Shown: piece by piece, positions 30,467 through 40,700 of the stretch
Layout of the letters: each line of letters opens with the position of its first letter
Numbering within the stretch: the first letter of the stretch is position 1
From: Rhizobium sp.
GTDB lineage: Bacteria > Pseudomonadota > Gammaproteobacteria > Xanthomonadales > Xanthomonadaceae
DNA length: 64,000 nucleotides
Reading direction: 5' to 3'
Assembly (NCBI GenBank): GCA_019459185.1
Contig: JAIBEO010000080.1
Span: 22,320 to 86,319, forward strand
The notes under the pieces: generated by a model
Told to the model about the DNA's origin: nothing
Seen by the model: the letters and a program-made list of their open reading frames with translations, nothing else
The model's database searches: none
Made by a program: the position numbers and the translations under genes

Positions 30467-31624
30467 ATGTTCCAGGCATTGTTCAACAGCCTCTCCGGGC
30501 TCTTCAGCTTCTCCCGCAGCCTCGACACGGTCAGTAACAACGTGTCGAACATGAATACGCCCGGCTTCCGGGGAAGCGACACGTTCTTCGAAAACGTCAA
30601 TGGCGGGCGGGGTACGAGCGTCTCCGGCGAGGGTCTGCGCACCACCCCCGGCGACGTTCGCCAGACCGGAAATGCGACCGACCTGGCCATCGACGGCAAC
30701 GGGTTCTTCATCCTTCGCGATGCCGACGGCAACCTGCACTACACCCGCGCCGGCCAGTTCCGTTTCGACGACCAGGGGTTCCTCGTCGATTCCGTCACCG
30801 GGTTCCAGGTGATGGCCATTGATGACGTCGGCAACCTCGTCGAAATCGACCTGGATGCCTACCGGACGCTGCCCCCGGTGGCGACGACCGAAGTCACGCT
30901 GGTTGGAAACATCGTGCCGGGTACGCCGACGCACGTGATCAACTCCGTTCGTGTGTACGACACCAACGGAAACATGCATACCCTGCGGGTGACCTTGACC
31001 GACAATACCGCGGTTACGCCGGGAAGCTATCTGGTCACTGTGGCCGATGAGACCGGCGCTACGGTGGACACGGGTGAACTCCGGTTCGGCCTGGATGGGA
31101 CGCCGGCGCCTGGATTCAACAGCATGTCAATCGACCTCAATTACCAGGGTGTCGCCCAGAGCGTCACGCTCAGCATGGGTGCGCCGGGTAGCTTCACGGG
31201 CGCGACGCGGCTGGCCGGTAGCAGCACCAACATGGGCGCGCGGGTCACGGACGGCCACGGCGTTCTTGGCGTGACGGAGCTGTCGTTCGACGACAATGGC
31301 GTCATGCAACTTGTCTACTCGGCAAGCGAGCGTCGGGAAGGTCCGCAGATCGCGCTGGCAAACTTCAGCAACGAAAGTTCGCTCGAACTCTCAGGCGGAC
31401 GGCTGGTTTCCGGTGCCGGCACCGAGAATCGCACGATCGGGCGCCCCGGCGACGCCACGTTCGGCGTGATTGCCGGCGGAAGCCTGGAAATGTCGAACGT
31501 GGACCTGACCCAGGAGTTCGCCGACATGATCATCATCCAGCGCGGCTATCAGGCCAGCTCCCGCGTAATGACGGTCAGCAACGAAATGATCGAGCAGCTC
31601 TACAACAGCACCCGGGGTGGATGA
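30467..31624 (+). CDS. flgE: Flagellar hook protein FlgE
   Basis: MFQALFNSLSGLFSFSRSLDTVSNNVSNMNTPGFRGSDTFFE; C-terminal SLEMSNVDLTQEFADMIIIQRGYQASSRVMTVSNEMIEQLYNSTRG. Confidence 0.95.
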   Translation: MFQALFNSLSGLFSFSRSLDTVSNNVSNMNTPGFRGSDTFFENVNGGRGTSVSGEGLRTTPGDVRQTGNATDLAIDGNGFFILRDADGNLHYTRAGQFRFDDQGFLVDSVTGFQVMAIDDVGNLVEIDLDAYRTLPPVATTEVTLVGNIVPGTPTHVINSVRVYDTNGNMHTLRVTLTDNTAVTPGSYLVTVADETGATVDTGELRFGLDGTPAPGFNSMSIDLNYQGVAQSVTLSMGAPGSFTGATRLAGSSTNMGARVTDGHGVLGVTELSFDDNGVMQLVYSASERREGPQIALANFSNESSLELSGGRLVSGAGTENRTIGRPGDATFGVIAGGSLEMSNVDLTQEFADMIIIQRGYQASSRVMTVSNEMIEQLYNSTRGG

Positions 31625-32364
31625 TGGCGGTGCGGCGACTGCGCTGGCAGGGGCCGGCGCGCACTGAAGCCTGCCGTGTCCGACTGGTCGGGCTGCTCGA
31701 AGCGTGGCGTGACGCCTGGTGCACTGGCAGCGGGGACATCTCCCTGGAGCCGGCGCTGGAGGGCGAAGTGCCGGACGTGGAATGGCGCGGCGCAGCCCGG
31801 CTAGGCGGAGCCATCTGGCTTGGTTGCCCCCAGGGTGACGAGGCCCGGCTTGGCACCCTGCTGGCCGGACAGGACGGGCCGGATTTCGGGGGGATCGCGG
31901 CCCGCCTTGCGGTTCGCGCCTTGGAGGACTTGCTGGCAAGGCTCACGGACGCGTCGCCGGAACCGGCGGGCAAACCCGGCGAGCCTGAGTCCGATGCCGA
32001 CTTCATTCGCCACGGTGGGATCGCTTTTTCGCTGACCGGCGTCCTGGCGGGCTACCGCCTGTTGGTGGATGCCACGGCCTGCGACCGCCTCGTCCCCCCG
32101 CTGCCGCCGGCAAGGGTGGATATCGCATCCCTCGACGAGGCGGTACGCACGCAGGAGATCGCGTTGAGTGCCGTTGTTCCGCTTGGCGAGCAGGCACTCG
32201 CGCAATCGATGACTCTCCAGGTGGGTGACGTGCTCCTGGCGGGTCCATTGAGCGCCGCGACGGTCCGGCTGGCCGCGGCTACGGGGCAGGAGTTGGCTGC
32301 CGGCGTGTTGACCCGGGTCGGTGACGCCCGGGGGATCAGGATCGACCGAAGCCTGGATAACTGA
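31621..32364 (+). CDS. FliM-like SPOA-domain switch protein (divergent)
   Basis: 247 aa upstream of fliN; C-terminal SPOA-like segment (EIALSAVVPLGEQALAQSMTLQVGDVLLAGPLSAATVRLAAATGQELAAGVLTRVGDARGIRI). Confidence 0.6.
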   Translation: MMAVRRLRWQGPARTEACRVRLVGLLEAWRDAWCTGSGDISLEPALEGEVPDVEWRGAARLGGAIWLGCPQGDEARLGTLLAGQDGPDFGGIAARLAVRALEDLLARLTDASPEPAGKPGEPESDADFIRHGGIAFSLTGVLAGYRLLVDATACDRLVPPLPPARVDIASLDEAVRTQEIALSAVVPLGEQALAQSMTLQVGDVLLAGPLSAATVRLAAATGQELAAGVLTRVGDARGIRIDRSLDN

Positions 32365-32375
32365 GGAAATCGCTT

Positions 32376-32669
32376 GTGAAGGAACTGAACACAAAGGCAG
32401 CGTCTGCTGCTAGCGCTGGAAGCCACGCTTCGCTGTCCATCAAGGACATCGGACTGATTGGGCACGTGCCGGTCACGTTGATGGCGCAGGTGGGCTCCGT
32501 GCCGATGACCATTGAGAAGCTCTATGCGATGAAGAAGGGCGACGTGCTTTCCATGGTTGAAGCACTGGACGCGCCGGTATCGCTTCTTCTCAACGGCAAG
32601 GTGGTGGCGCGAGGGGAACTGATGGCGGTCGATGACCAGCTGGGAGTGCGGGTGATCGAGCTGGCATGA
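32376..32669 (+). CDS. fliN: Flagellar switch protein FliN
   Basis: 97 aa SPOA domain: IGHVPVTLMAQVGSVPMTIEKLYAMKKGDVLSMVEALDAPVSLLLNGKVVARGELMAVDDQLGVRVIEL. Confidence 0.9.
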   Translation: MKELNTKAASAASAGSHASLSIKDIGLIGHVPVTLMAQVGSVPMTIEKLYAMKKGDVLSMVEALDAPVSLLLNGKVVARGELMAVDDQLGVRVIELA

Positions 32670-33028
32670 ACAGTGAGTTGATCGCGACGGCGGCAGGCGC
32701 CTCGGCCATCCCCTTCAAGGCCAGCGCCGACATTTCCGCCATGGATGTCCTTGGCGTGGTCGGAGTCGCCGTCGGGCTGCTCGCGCTGGCGCTTGTGCTG
32801 GCGTTGGTGGCGCGCCGCCAAGGGTGGTTGCAGCGATGGGGTGTTGCCCCGGAAGAGGCGTCGTCTCCCCGGAGGGAACTCAGGGTCGAGCAGGTGCTGC
32901 GCCTGAGTCGTCACAGCGTGATCTTCCGGATCGTGGACGGTGATCGAAGGCTCCTGGTTGTGGAGTCGAAGGACGGCGTGCAGCTGCTCAGTTCGGATGC
33001 GCCTGACTCGGGAGAGCGAAGTGCCTGA
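32666..33028 (+). CDS. fliO: FliO-like protein
   Basis: Single TM helix followed by basic/hydrophilic tail, between fliN and fliP; ATGA overlap. Confidence 0.7.
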   Translation: MNSELIATAAGASAIPFKASADISAMDVLGVVGVAVGLLALALVLALVARRQGWLQRWGVAPEEASSPRRELRVEQVLRLSRHSVIFRIVDGDRRLLVVESKDGVQLLSSDAPDSGERSA

Positions 33029-33761
33029 CTATCGCCCCCTGGCTGTCATTGGCGGCCTGAGTCTGTTGCTCCTGGCGGGCGACGCAGCGGCCAGCCCGGC
33101 CTCGGCCGCTCTCGATGCCGCGGTGCGCCAGGACTATGCGCCGGTACTGCGGACCTTCGTGCTGCTCAGCCTGCTGTCCTTCCTGCCCGTCCTGTTGATC
33201 GGGGTGACGTCGTTTACGCGAATCATCATTGTCCTGTCGCTGCTGCGCCACGCGCTGGGCATACCGCAGACGCCGCCCAACAGCGTTCTGGTGACGCTGG
33301 CTGTGTTTCTGACGCTCTTCTCGATGGCGCCCGTGGTTGACAAGGTCAACCAGGATGCTTTGCAGCCCTACCTCGCGGAAGAGATTTCTGCGACGGATGC
33401 GGTGTCTCTGGGGAGCGGCCCCTTTCGGGACTTCATGATCAGCCAGACCAGGGAGTCCGATCTGCTTGCGGTGGTTCAGATGTCGGGCGACACCCCACCA
33501 GGGAGCATTGAAGAGGTCCGCTTCTCGCATCTCGTTCCGGCATTCCTGCTGAGCGAGCTCAAGACGGCGTTTCAGATCGGGTTCGTGATCTTCCTTCCCT
33601 TCCTGCTGGTCGATCTGGTCGTGGCTGCAGCGCTCATGTCCCTTGGCATGATCATGGTGCCGCCCATCACGATCAGCCTGCCCCTGAAGATCCTGCTTTT
33701 CATCCTCATTGATGGCTGGGTCCTGGTGTCACGTTCCCTGCTCAGCAGCTACATGGTCTAG
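33021..33761 (+). CDS. fliP: Flagellar-type T3SS export gate protein FliP (GTG start)
   Basis: LIGVTSFTRIIIVLSLLRHALGIPQTPPNSVLVTLAVFLTLFSMAPV; PAFLLSELKTAFQIGFVIFLPFLLVDLVVAAALMSLGMIMVPP. Confidence 0.95.
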   Translation: MPDYRPLAVIGGLSLLLLAGDAAASPASAALDAAVRQDYAPVLRTFVLLSLLSFLPVLLIGVTSFTRIIIVLSLLRHALGIPQTPPNSVLVTLAVFLTLFSMAPVVDKVNQDALQPYLAEEISATDAVSLGSGPFRDFMISQTRESDLLAVVQMSGDTPPGSIEEVRFSHLVPAFLLSELKTAFQIGFVIFLPFLLVDLVVAAALMSLGMIMVPPITISLPLKILLFILIDGWVLVSRSLLSSYMV

Positions 33762-33771
33762 GCATTCAAGG

Positions 33772-34473
33772 ATGGCGCTGGGCGAGGAGGAGTACGAGCT
33801 GTGGAGGAGGTTCCTGCGCGATGGCGATGAAGAAGCCCGTGACTACCTCTTCCTGAAGTACATGCCGTGGGCCCGACGGATTGCGGGCAGCGTGTACGCA
33901 AGGCTCCGTGTTCCCCAGCTCGAATGGGCGGACTTTGCCCAGAATGCGGCCCTGGGCATGATGGAGGCCATGTCCCGGTTCGATCCGGACCGCGGGCTCG
34001 ACTTCATCGCCTATGCCAAGCTCCGGGTGCGAGGTGCCGTATTCAACGGCGTCCGGATCTATTTGACCGGAACGGACCGTGCGACCGACCCGGGCAGGTT
34101 CGAGCAGCGCCTGGAGAGCATTGCCGAGCCTGGCCAGAAAGGGCGTCAAGACGATGTCCTGCTTAGCTTCTCGGATGCCGTCGTCTCCTTGGGCCTTGGC
34201 TACCTTCTGGAGTCCTCGGGGCAGCCGGAGGATCTATGCGCGGCGGACGACGGGCTTGCGCTGCGACGCGTGATTCAGGAGGCAATGGAGGAGCTGGCCG
34301 ACCGGGATCGCCTGGTGCTCGGTGCCCACTACCTTGGCCATGTGCCATTTCAGGACATCGCCTCGCGGCTGGGCCTTACCAAGGGAAGGGTCTCGCAAAT
34401 ACATAAGGCCGCGTTGGCAAGGCTTCGGCAGATACTTCTCGCGAGGAACGTGAGTCCCGCAGACTACCTTTAG
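33772..34473 (+). CDS. fliA: FliA/WhiG-type sigma-28 family RNA polymerase sigma factor
   Basis: YLFLKYMPWARRIAGSVYARLR...WADFAQNAALGMMEAMSRFDPDRGLDFIAYAKLRVRGAVFNGVR; sigma4 QDIASRLGLTKGRVSQIHKAALARLRQIL. Confidence 0.88.
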   Translation: MALGEEEYELWRRFLRDGDEEARDYLFLKYMPWARRIAGSVYARLRVPQLEWADFAQNAALGMMEAMSRFDPDRGLDFIAYAKLRVRGAVFNGVRIYLTGTDRATDPGRFEQRLESIAEPGQKGRQDDVLLSFSDAVVSLGLGYLLESSGQPEDLCAADDGLALRRVIQEAMEELADRDRLVLGAHYLGHVPFQDIASRLGLTKGRVSQIHKAALARLRQILLARNVSPADYL

Positions 34474-34524
34474 TACCGCAGCCAGGCCGGTAGGCGAGGC
34501 TTGGGGCAGGCCCGCCAGCCAAGA

Positions 34525-34920
34525 TCAGGTGCCCGGCGACGCGACTCCAAGTACAAGCGCAAGCACTCCTTCGAAGCGTTCGAGCTCACTCGTATCCGAA
34601 GTGCTGCGCTGGTAGTGCATCGGGTTGTCCATTACCTGCACTACGGGACAGCGCGCCCCACCATCCGCTTCCGGGCTGAGTGGCGCTTCGTAAACACAGG
34701 TCTGGGTCCAGGAACGCCAGCAGCGCAACACGTCATCCGGTGAAAGCCAGATGGCCCATCGGTCGTCCATGTCCCGGGGCCACAGCCCCTGGCGCAAAAG
34801 GGCCAGTTCCCGCCGTGAAAATTCCCGGCCACAGCGGATGGGCCAGCGGTCTCCACGCAGGGGTTCCAGATGCGCCTGCCAGTGGGCGGGCAGGGCGGCA
34901 GGGTCATGGGGTAAGTCCAT
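34525..34920 (-). CDS. Hypothetical protein
   Basis: 131 aa from internal Met (MDLPHDPAALPAHWQAHLEPLRGDRWPIRCGREFSRRELALLRQGLWPRDMDDRWAIWL). Confidence 0.6.
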   Translation of the reverse strand: MDLPHDPAALPAHWQAHLEPLRGDRWPIRCGREFSRRELALLRQGLWPRDMDDRWAIWLSPDDVLRCWRSWTQTCVYEAPLSPEADGGARCPVVQVMDNPMHYQRSTSDTSELERFEGVLALVLGVASPGT

Positions 34921-35025
34921 ACGGGCAGGATACGAGGGTGGAGCGTTGAAGGGCAGCTTAGGGAGAAAGAGTCGCATGCCCTGCGACACGACCCTGATGC
35001 ACTGTGATTTCACCCAGGAGCCCGT

Positions 35026-35430
35026 ATGCCGTCCATCCATCGCTACGCACGCGCCAAGAGACGCAATCTGCTTCCGCCTGTGGAGCGGGCCGTGTTGTCC
35101 GCCAAGGTTGTGCTTGCTGTTCACGAGGGGCGCATGGATGAGGACGCTGCCGGCGTCCTGTTGCGCCGGGCCATGGGTGTCCAATGGACCTTTCTGACGG
35201 CCTTGCAGTATCTCTCCGGGCAGGAGGCGATCACTTCCCTCAAGAGTCTTCCGGAAGACTGGGAGGTCGAAGGGTTAACCAAGGGTCTGGCCGCACAGGC
35301 GGTGCTGCTTGCTGGTCACATCTGTGCATTTGCCCACCCCGGGGGAGCGGCCTTGTCGGCCGGACATCTGGTCGCAGCGCTGAGACGACTACCACTTGAC
35401 CGTGCAGGCGCGAAGAGTCAGCCGCTGTAG
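35026..35430 (+). CDS. Hypothetical protein
   Basis: 134-aa ORF with plausible start context; no family recognised. Confidence 0.5.
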   Translation: MPSIHRYARAKRRNLLPPVERAVLSAKVVLAVHEGRMDEDAAGVLLRRAMGVQWTFLTALQYLSGQEAITSLKSLPEDWEVEGLTKGLAAQAVLLAGHICAFAHPGGAALSAGHLVAALRRLPLDRAGAKSQPL

Positions 35431-35675
35431 TACAGCTCCTGTCCGCAGGTTCGGCAGGTGTGTGCCCAGCCGGTGCCTACGAAGAACGCCTTCCTCTTCA
35501 TCCACAGCGACGTGCCGCCGCAATGTCTGCACGCCACGCGGCCGGGCTTGACGCAGTCTGGATTGTCGCGGCGGTAGGACTCAAGCGTGTACAGCCTGGC
35601 CCTGACGATGAAGGGGCCGGCCACGACCAGAACAATCAGGCCGATGACAATCCAGTGATAGATCGAGTAGCCCAC
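35418..35675 (-). CDS. Small membrane protein with C-terminal zinc ribbon
   Basis: N-terminal TM helix; CRHCGG...CRTCG double CxxC. Confidence 0.6.
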   Translation of the reverse strand: MGYSIYHWIVIGLIVLVVAGPFIVRARLYTLESYRRDNPDCVKPGRVACRHCGGTSLWMKRKAFFVGTGWAHTCRTCGQELYYSG

Positions 35676-35841
35676 AGCTCTTCTCCTTCCTGAAGTGGTT
35701 GTGTTTTGGGCGGCAATTGGAAATTTGAAGGGAATCTCGGCGTTGCGACGCGGGCCGCGGTGGCGGGCCCGCTCCTGCTATTCAAGAAAATCGAATATAG
35801 GAAATCCGAATATAGCGTGGGCCTCGCAAATCAGCGAGCCC

Positions 35842-36144
35842 ATGGCCAAAACTCTTTACCGAACCGAGAATTCCGTCCTGCGCGAGATGCTGCGGGGCGC
35901 GCGCGAGCAGGCGGGGCTCACCCAGAGCGACGTCTCCAGGTCCATCGGCAAGTCCCAGACCTTCCTGAGCGACGTGGAGCGCGGCGTCCGACGACTGGAC
36001 GTCATCGAGCTGTGGGAGATATGCCAGGCCATGGGCGTGGATTTGACTGCCTTCGTTGCCCGGTTCGAGGCCGAGCTGGCCCGGCGCCGGTCCGCCCGGC
36101 CCGCACGGGCCCGGCCGAGCGGGCGGCCCCGGCGACGCGAGTAG
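35842..36144 (+). CDS. XRE-family helix-turn-helix regulator
   Basis: LREMLRGAREQAGLTQSDVSRSIGKSQTFLSDVERGVRRLDVIELWEICQAMGVD. Confidence 0.85.
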   Translation: MAKTLYRTENSVLREMLRGAREQAGLTQSDVSRSIGKSQTFLSDVERGVRRLDVIELWEICQAMGVDLTAFVARFEAELARRRSARPARARPSGRPRRRE

Positions 36145-36320
36145 CTCTGGCGTATTGGCGCGCTCTTGGGAGCGCGGTTGGAGCCAGGGCAGGGTTGCCG
36201 CCGCCGGTTAGTTCACGGCGGCAACTGCCGCCTCAATTCGGGTGCCGTGCCCCGGCCCTGCAGGAGGCTGGGAGCCCTGGACCTTGGCCCGGCCAGGGTT
36301 CGGGATAGCCGCATCGATGG

Positions 36321-37439
36321 TCAGCGCGATCCTGCCAGGCGATAGGCATCGGCCGCGCTTGCCGGCCGGGCGTCCGGGGCCAGCTCAAAGAGGCACTCAA
36401 AGTAGGGCTTCACCGTCTCCCACGGCGCCTTGCTATCGAAGGCAGTGACGAGGGGTCGGCCCACCTCCACGATGTCGCCCTCCTCCTGCAAAGACACCGC
36501 AAGAGCGCTCCGGGCGTCACTTCCGCCGTGAAGCGCCGCATCCTGTTGGCCGTAGGAATAGAACTCGGAGATCCGACCTGGAGCAACGACCCGCCTGCCG
36601 GCTAGTTCACAGGATCGCGAAAGCGACGGACTCGACCGCTCCGCATGGCCCCCGGCGTAGCTGTCCTGAGGGGTATGAAGCAGACTGCCGAACGCCACTT
36701 CCCGGATGTGGCGGCGAAGGCCGGGCGCTCCCTGGGTAAAGAGGTCCTGGACGGACCAGCCGGTCCGCGTGAACGCATGGGAAAGTCCGCCGGGCATGCG
36801 TTCCCGGACAGGATCATCCAGCGCGATCTCCCCGATGGCGACCCGCCACGTGAACTCGACCCAGGCCATCACTTGGGCCTGGGTGACCTGCGCGGGGTCA
36901 CCGTCCTTGGCGGCCATGGCATGGAGGGGCTGCAGATCGCCGAAGTGGGTCCGATAGAGCAGGGCCGCGCCACTGGCCTCGTCGAACTGCTCGCCTTGGG
37001 CGGCCCGGGTCTTGGCATCTTCAAAAAGCTGGTACCAGCAGCGCGGCTGCATCTGGAACCGGATGGTGTCGGTGACCTTGCAGGCCGTATGGGCACCCTG
37101 TCCCGAGTGGAGGCGAAACGCGGGGTCGTCGTTCCACCTCACCCCGGCCAGGACTGCAGTCGGTGCCCGGACCGACTCCGCGCCTCCGCACTCATCTTTG
37201 CCCCCGTCGCAGCCGAACATCCGGTTGGTGATCTCTTCATGGACCGCGTCCGTGAAGTGCTGGACGCCGTTGTTGGCCGCGAAGAGCTCCAACTTCGTGA
37301 TCCAATTTCCGCGAATGTTGGCCATTCGACGCTGTTCCTCGGTGCCCTCGGGGGAGAGCTTATAGGCCAGGGCCGTAGGAGACGCCACAGTCGCGAGGGT
37401 GGCAAGCGAGACAGCCAACGCAATTCGATTCAATTGCAT
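36321..37439 (-). CDS. Secreted protein, possible zinc-dependent phospholipase C / S1-P1-like fold
   Basis: Signal peptide MQLNRIALAVSLATLATVASPTALA; His-rich helical motifs FTDAVHEEITNRMFG and FGSLLHTPQDSYAGGHAER resembling Zn-PLC/S1-P1 metal ligands. Confidence 0.55.
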   Translation of the reverse strand: MQLNRIALAVSLATLATVASPTALAYKLSPEGTEEQRRMANIRGNWITKLELFAANNGVQHFTDAVHEEITNRMFGCDGGKDECGGAESVRAPTAVLAGVRWNDDPAFRLHSGQGAHTACKVTDTIRFQMQPRCWYQLFEDAKTRAAQGEQFDEASGAALLYRTHFGDLQPLHAMAAKDGDPAQVTQAQVMAWVEFTWRVAIGEIALDDPVRERMPGGLSHAFTRTGWSVQDLFTQGAPGLRRHIREVAFGSLLHTPQDSYAGGHAERSSPSLSRSCELAGRRVVAPGRISEFYSYGQQDAALHGGSDARSALAVSLQEEGDIVEVGRPLVTAFDSKAPWETVKPYFECLFELAPDARPASAADAYRLAGSR

Positions 37440-37709
37440 ATGCGGTTCCTAAGGCCAGGGAACAGGCGGGCGAGTCACCCGGATACTTCTGCACACGGGA
37501 ACTGGAACCAAAACCGGCGATGGCGTAGCACTAGAACTGCACGGATTACGTCTAAGGAGCGGGCTCGCGGCGGGTGAGAAATATTCTCAACAGCTGCATT
37601 GCAGGTCGAGAAATCAACCGCTCGGCGAATAGGTATTGTGATCAATGACTGCCGTATGACCGCTCCCGACCCAAAGCGGACATGGTCTAACTCAGTTGGC
37701 CGGCCGCCG

Positions 37710-40700
37710 CTAGCCCGTTAACGTCGCGCGTAACCGATCTTGGATGGCAAGCGCGCCCTGGCGGCCGGTGGCAGCCAGCGCGGCGGCAATGTCCAGCAGC
37801 GCGGCGTGCGCGTCGGCGCGTTTGCGCAGTGCGGCCAAATCGTTCTGCAGCAGAGTAAGAATCAAGTCGATGAGCGCGTCCCCGCAGGCATCGCGATGGA
37901 ATCCGATGGGCGTGTCGGGAGCCGTGAGCGAAGTGTTGATCCACAACAGCCCGTCGAACCGAAGAGGAGCACCAAAGGGTGAGGCCAGGAACAGGGCGAA
38001 TCCAGCGAGATTGTCTTCGCGCCTAAGATGGGTCTTCGCCCAGTTCCCCAACGTCCCCTGCATCCGCAGGGCCGCTCCCGCCGGGAGCTTTTCAAGCACC
38101 CATTCGCTGCCAAACCCGAGAATGGATCGCCGCATCTGCTCGCCGTAGAACCACAACTTCGGCAAGTTCCAATCGGCGGCCAGGGCGTAGTCGGCCAGCG
38201 CTTTCCAAATCAACTCAAACCGCTGCGGATCTGCTCCCTTCGACAAACCTAGAAACAGCGCACTAGCAAAGTGTTGGACGGCGTAATGGCCGGTCGGTCC
38301 AAGCTCCAACACTTGCTGCCACACACGCCGGGCGCCGATCTCTGGCTCGGTGAGTGCCAAGGCCGCCAGCTTCTCCAGGACGTGGTAAGCAAAGTGCCCG
38401 GGCAAGTGAAGTTCGCCGTTCTCTTCCCTAGCGTGATCGCGCGCGTGTTCGACTTCCAAAGCCCAAAACCGGGAGACCAAGGCAATATCCATCTCCCGAT
38501 CCCCGGAGCCGGGTCCTCGCAGCAGCCAGCCAAACAAGCCATCAAGGCTATCCGTGTCCAAGCCCGCCCCGGCGAGGTGATCCGGATGCCGACGCGACGG
38601 ATCGGCCTTGAAAGCTCGCATCTGACGCCGAAACATGAGGCGTGCGCACCCGCGATCGACTCGGGCTAGGTCTAGCGCCTGCGCCTGGCAAGGTTGGTCG
38701 AGGGAAATCCTGCGCAAACGCTTCCACCAGTGCGTCCACACGCGTTCGACGGCGTCGACGTCCCCGTAACGGGGCGCCAGCATAGTTAGGCCTGACCAAA
38801 GCACTCCGACGTGCAGCAGGCGCCACCAGCGATCACCGAGCTTCTTCCGATACTGGTATGCGGCCATCACAGTGGTGTTGGCCGCCAAACGGTCACCACT
38901 GGTCACTAGCCGGACGACGTGCCGGCTCGCTTCGGGGGAAGCTTCCACGGCCCACTGTCGCGCCAGTGCCGAAGCGACAAAATCTATTCCCGTGTGCGTG
39001 GTCGGGAATCGCGCTTTGCTCAGTTCCTCGGCGGTGCTCGGTAGCGATGCCAATGCCGATTCGAAAACTGACTCGACCTTGCTCTTGGCCGCGGCGTGGC
39101 GCGCCAGCCAGTTTGGCGCGAGCACCGTGAGTGCCGCTGCGACCGCCCGTTCGCAGCGCTGCTGTACCCAATCTTCTTCGTGGGGCGGCAGCGCCAGGAT
39201 TTCCCAAAGCTCCGTGGCCTGCTCGTCGCCGATCGGTTGGTCCGCGTCGAGCAGTTGTTGACACGCGTAAGGGGCCGTCAGTTGCTGGCGCGCCGGCGCG
39301 TGCGTCTGCTGCCACGCCTGCACTTCCTGCACGAGTTCGACGGGCGGGACAAAAGCCACCGTCCCTTCGTCATCGGTCCGATAATTCACGCTGTCCAGGC
39401 GAGCGGCGGTGATTCGTTGTTCCAGGGACTCTTGAACGTCGTCGGGGTCGGTCCACTGGGCCGTCCAGCCGCGGACATCGTCCGCCAACACCGGATTGGC
39501 CCGAATCAATCCAATGGCGACGTCGACTAGCTCACGGCGACGATGCGGGGCCAACACCCAATGTCTTTCTAGATCGAACAGTTGCTCGCCCGACGAAACA
39601 AAATTGGCGTCAAAATTCTGCTCGACGTGTCCCACCCGAAAGGCATCCCAAGCGTAGAGCTCGGCTTTCGCCAACAACGGCGACAGGGGACCTTCGAAGA
39701 GCAGGGGGTGATGCTTACCGACATTGACCAGCAGCCCCAAGATCGCCACGGAGTTGGAATCCGACAAAAGTCGGTTGACCGTGGACGAGACGTCCAGGCC
39801 TTCATCGATCCGTGTCACCAGCCAGCGCTCGAGGCTGTCGAGAGCGCAATGCAGGTTTCCCGTTTGCGTGGAGGTGGCCTGGGACCAGGCCAGCTCGCCC
39901 GGCCCGCCGACGAAGGCTCGGTCGTCCCCCGCCACCGTAAGTACGAGCCCATGAGCCCGTGAGCCCGCGGCCCAGCGATCGGTGCAAAACGCGACCAATT
40001 GCAACAGTGCCTCGACCGCGTGATTGGGTGCGATCTGGAGAAAGGGCCAGAACGGACTTTTCCAAAATATCGACGGGAACGCATCAACCGGATAGTCCAG
40101 ACCCAAACGGTCGCGGTACGGATGGCGTCCTGCCTCAAGGTCGCGCTCGGGTTTGTCCTCGACGATCAGCGCGAGCAGGACTTCCGCCGCAACCGCGGGG
40201 GCCACTCGCATCAGTGGTTCCAAGACGCCGTTCTTGAAGCAGGCTTTTCTAAAGTCCTGATCGACGCGATGCTTGGCGCCAATCGGCCAAGGCGGCAGTT
40301 TCTCCCGTCCGAGTCCGCTCATCCCTCCCATCCTGCGAGTCGTATCGTGGCGTGCTCGAAACCCAGGATCGGCCGCCAATCGCTGTTCGTGTTGGGCTTG
40401 GCGCTCGGAGACGATCGCCTGGATCCGAGTGGCCGTCTGAGCATCGATCGCCCGGCGCCCACTCAGCTCAAGGGCCAAGTCAGACACTTCGGTTGGCCGG
40501 TCTGGCGCCCCGGCGAGCGCCGCGGCATAAAACTCCGATTCCAAGTCGACCAGGATGTCTCCGGATCCCTTGTGCACCTGGATCGACCGGGCCACCGCCA
40601 AGGCCAGGTCGGCGAGTTCGTGCCGGAAGGGAGTCGTCCGGTTGTCGTCCAGGGTGGCGGGGGATTGGATGAGCCAAGTGTGCGTGAATCGCGCGAGGGA

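Noticed and set aside
33772-34473. Considered a housekeeping or extracytoplasmic sigma factor
   Set aside because: Region 2/4 sequence and position after fliP fit the FliA/WhiG group better.
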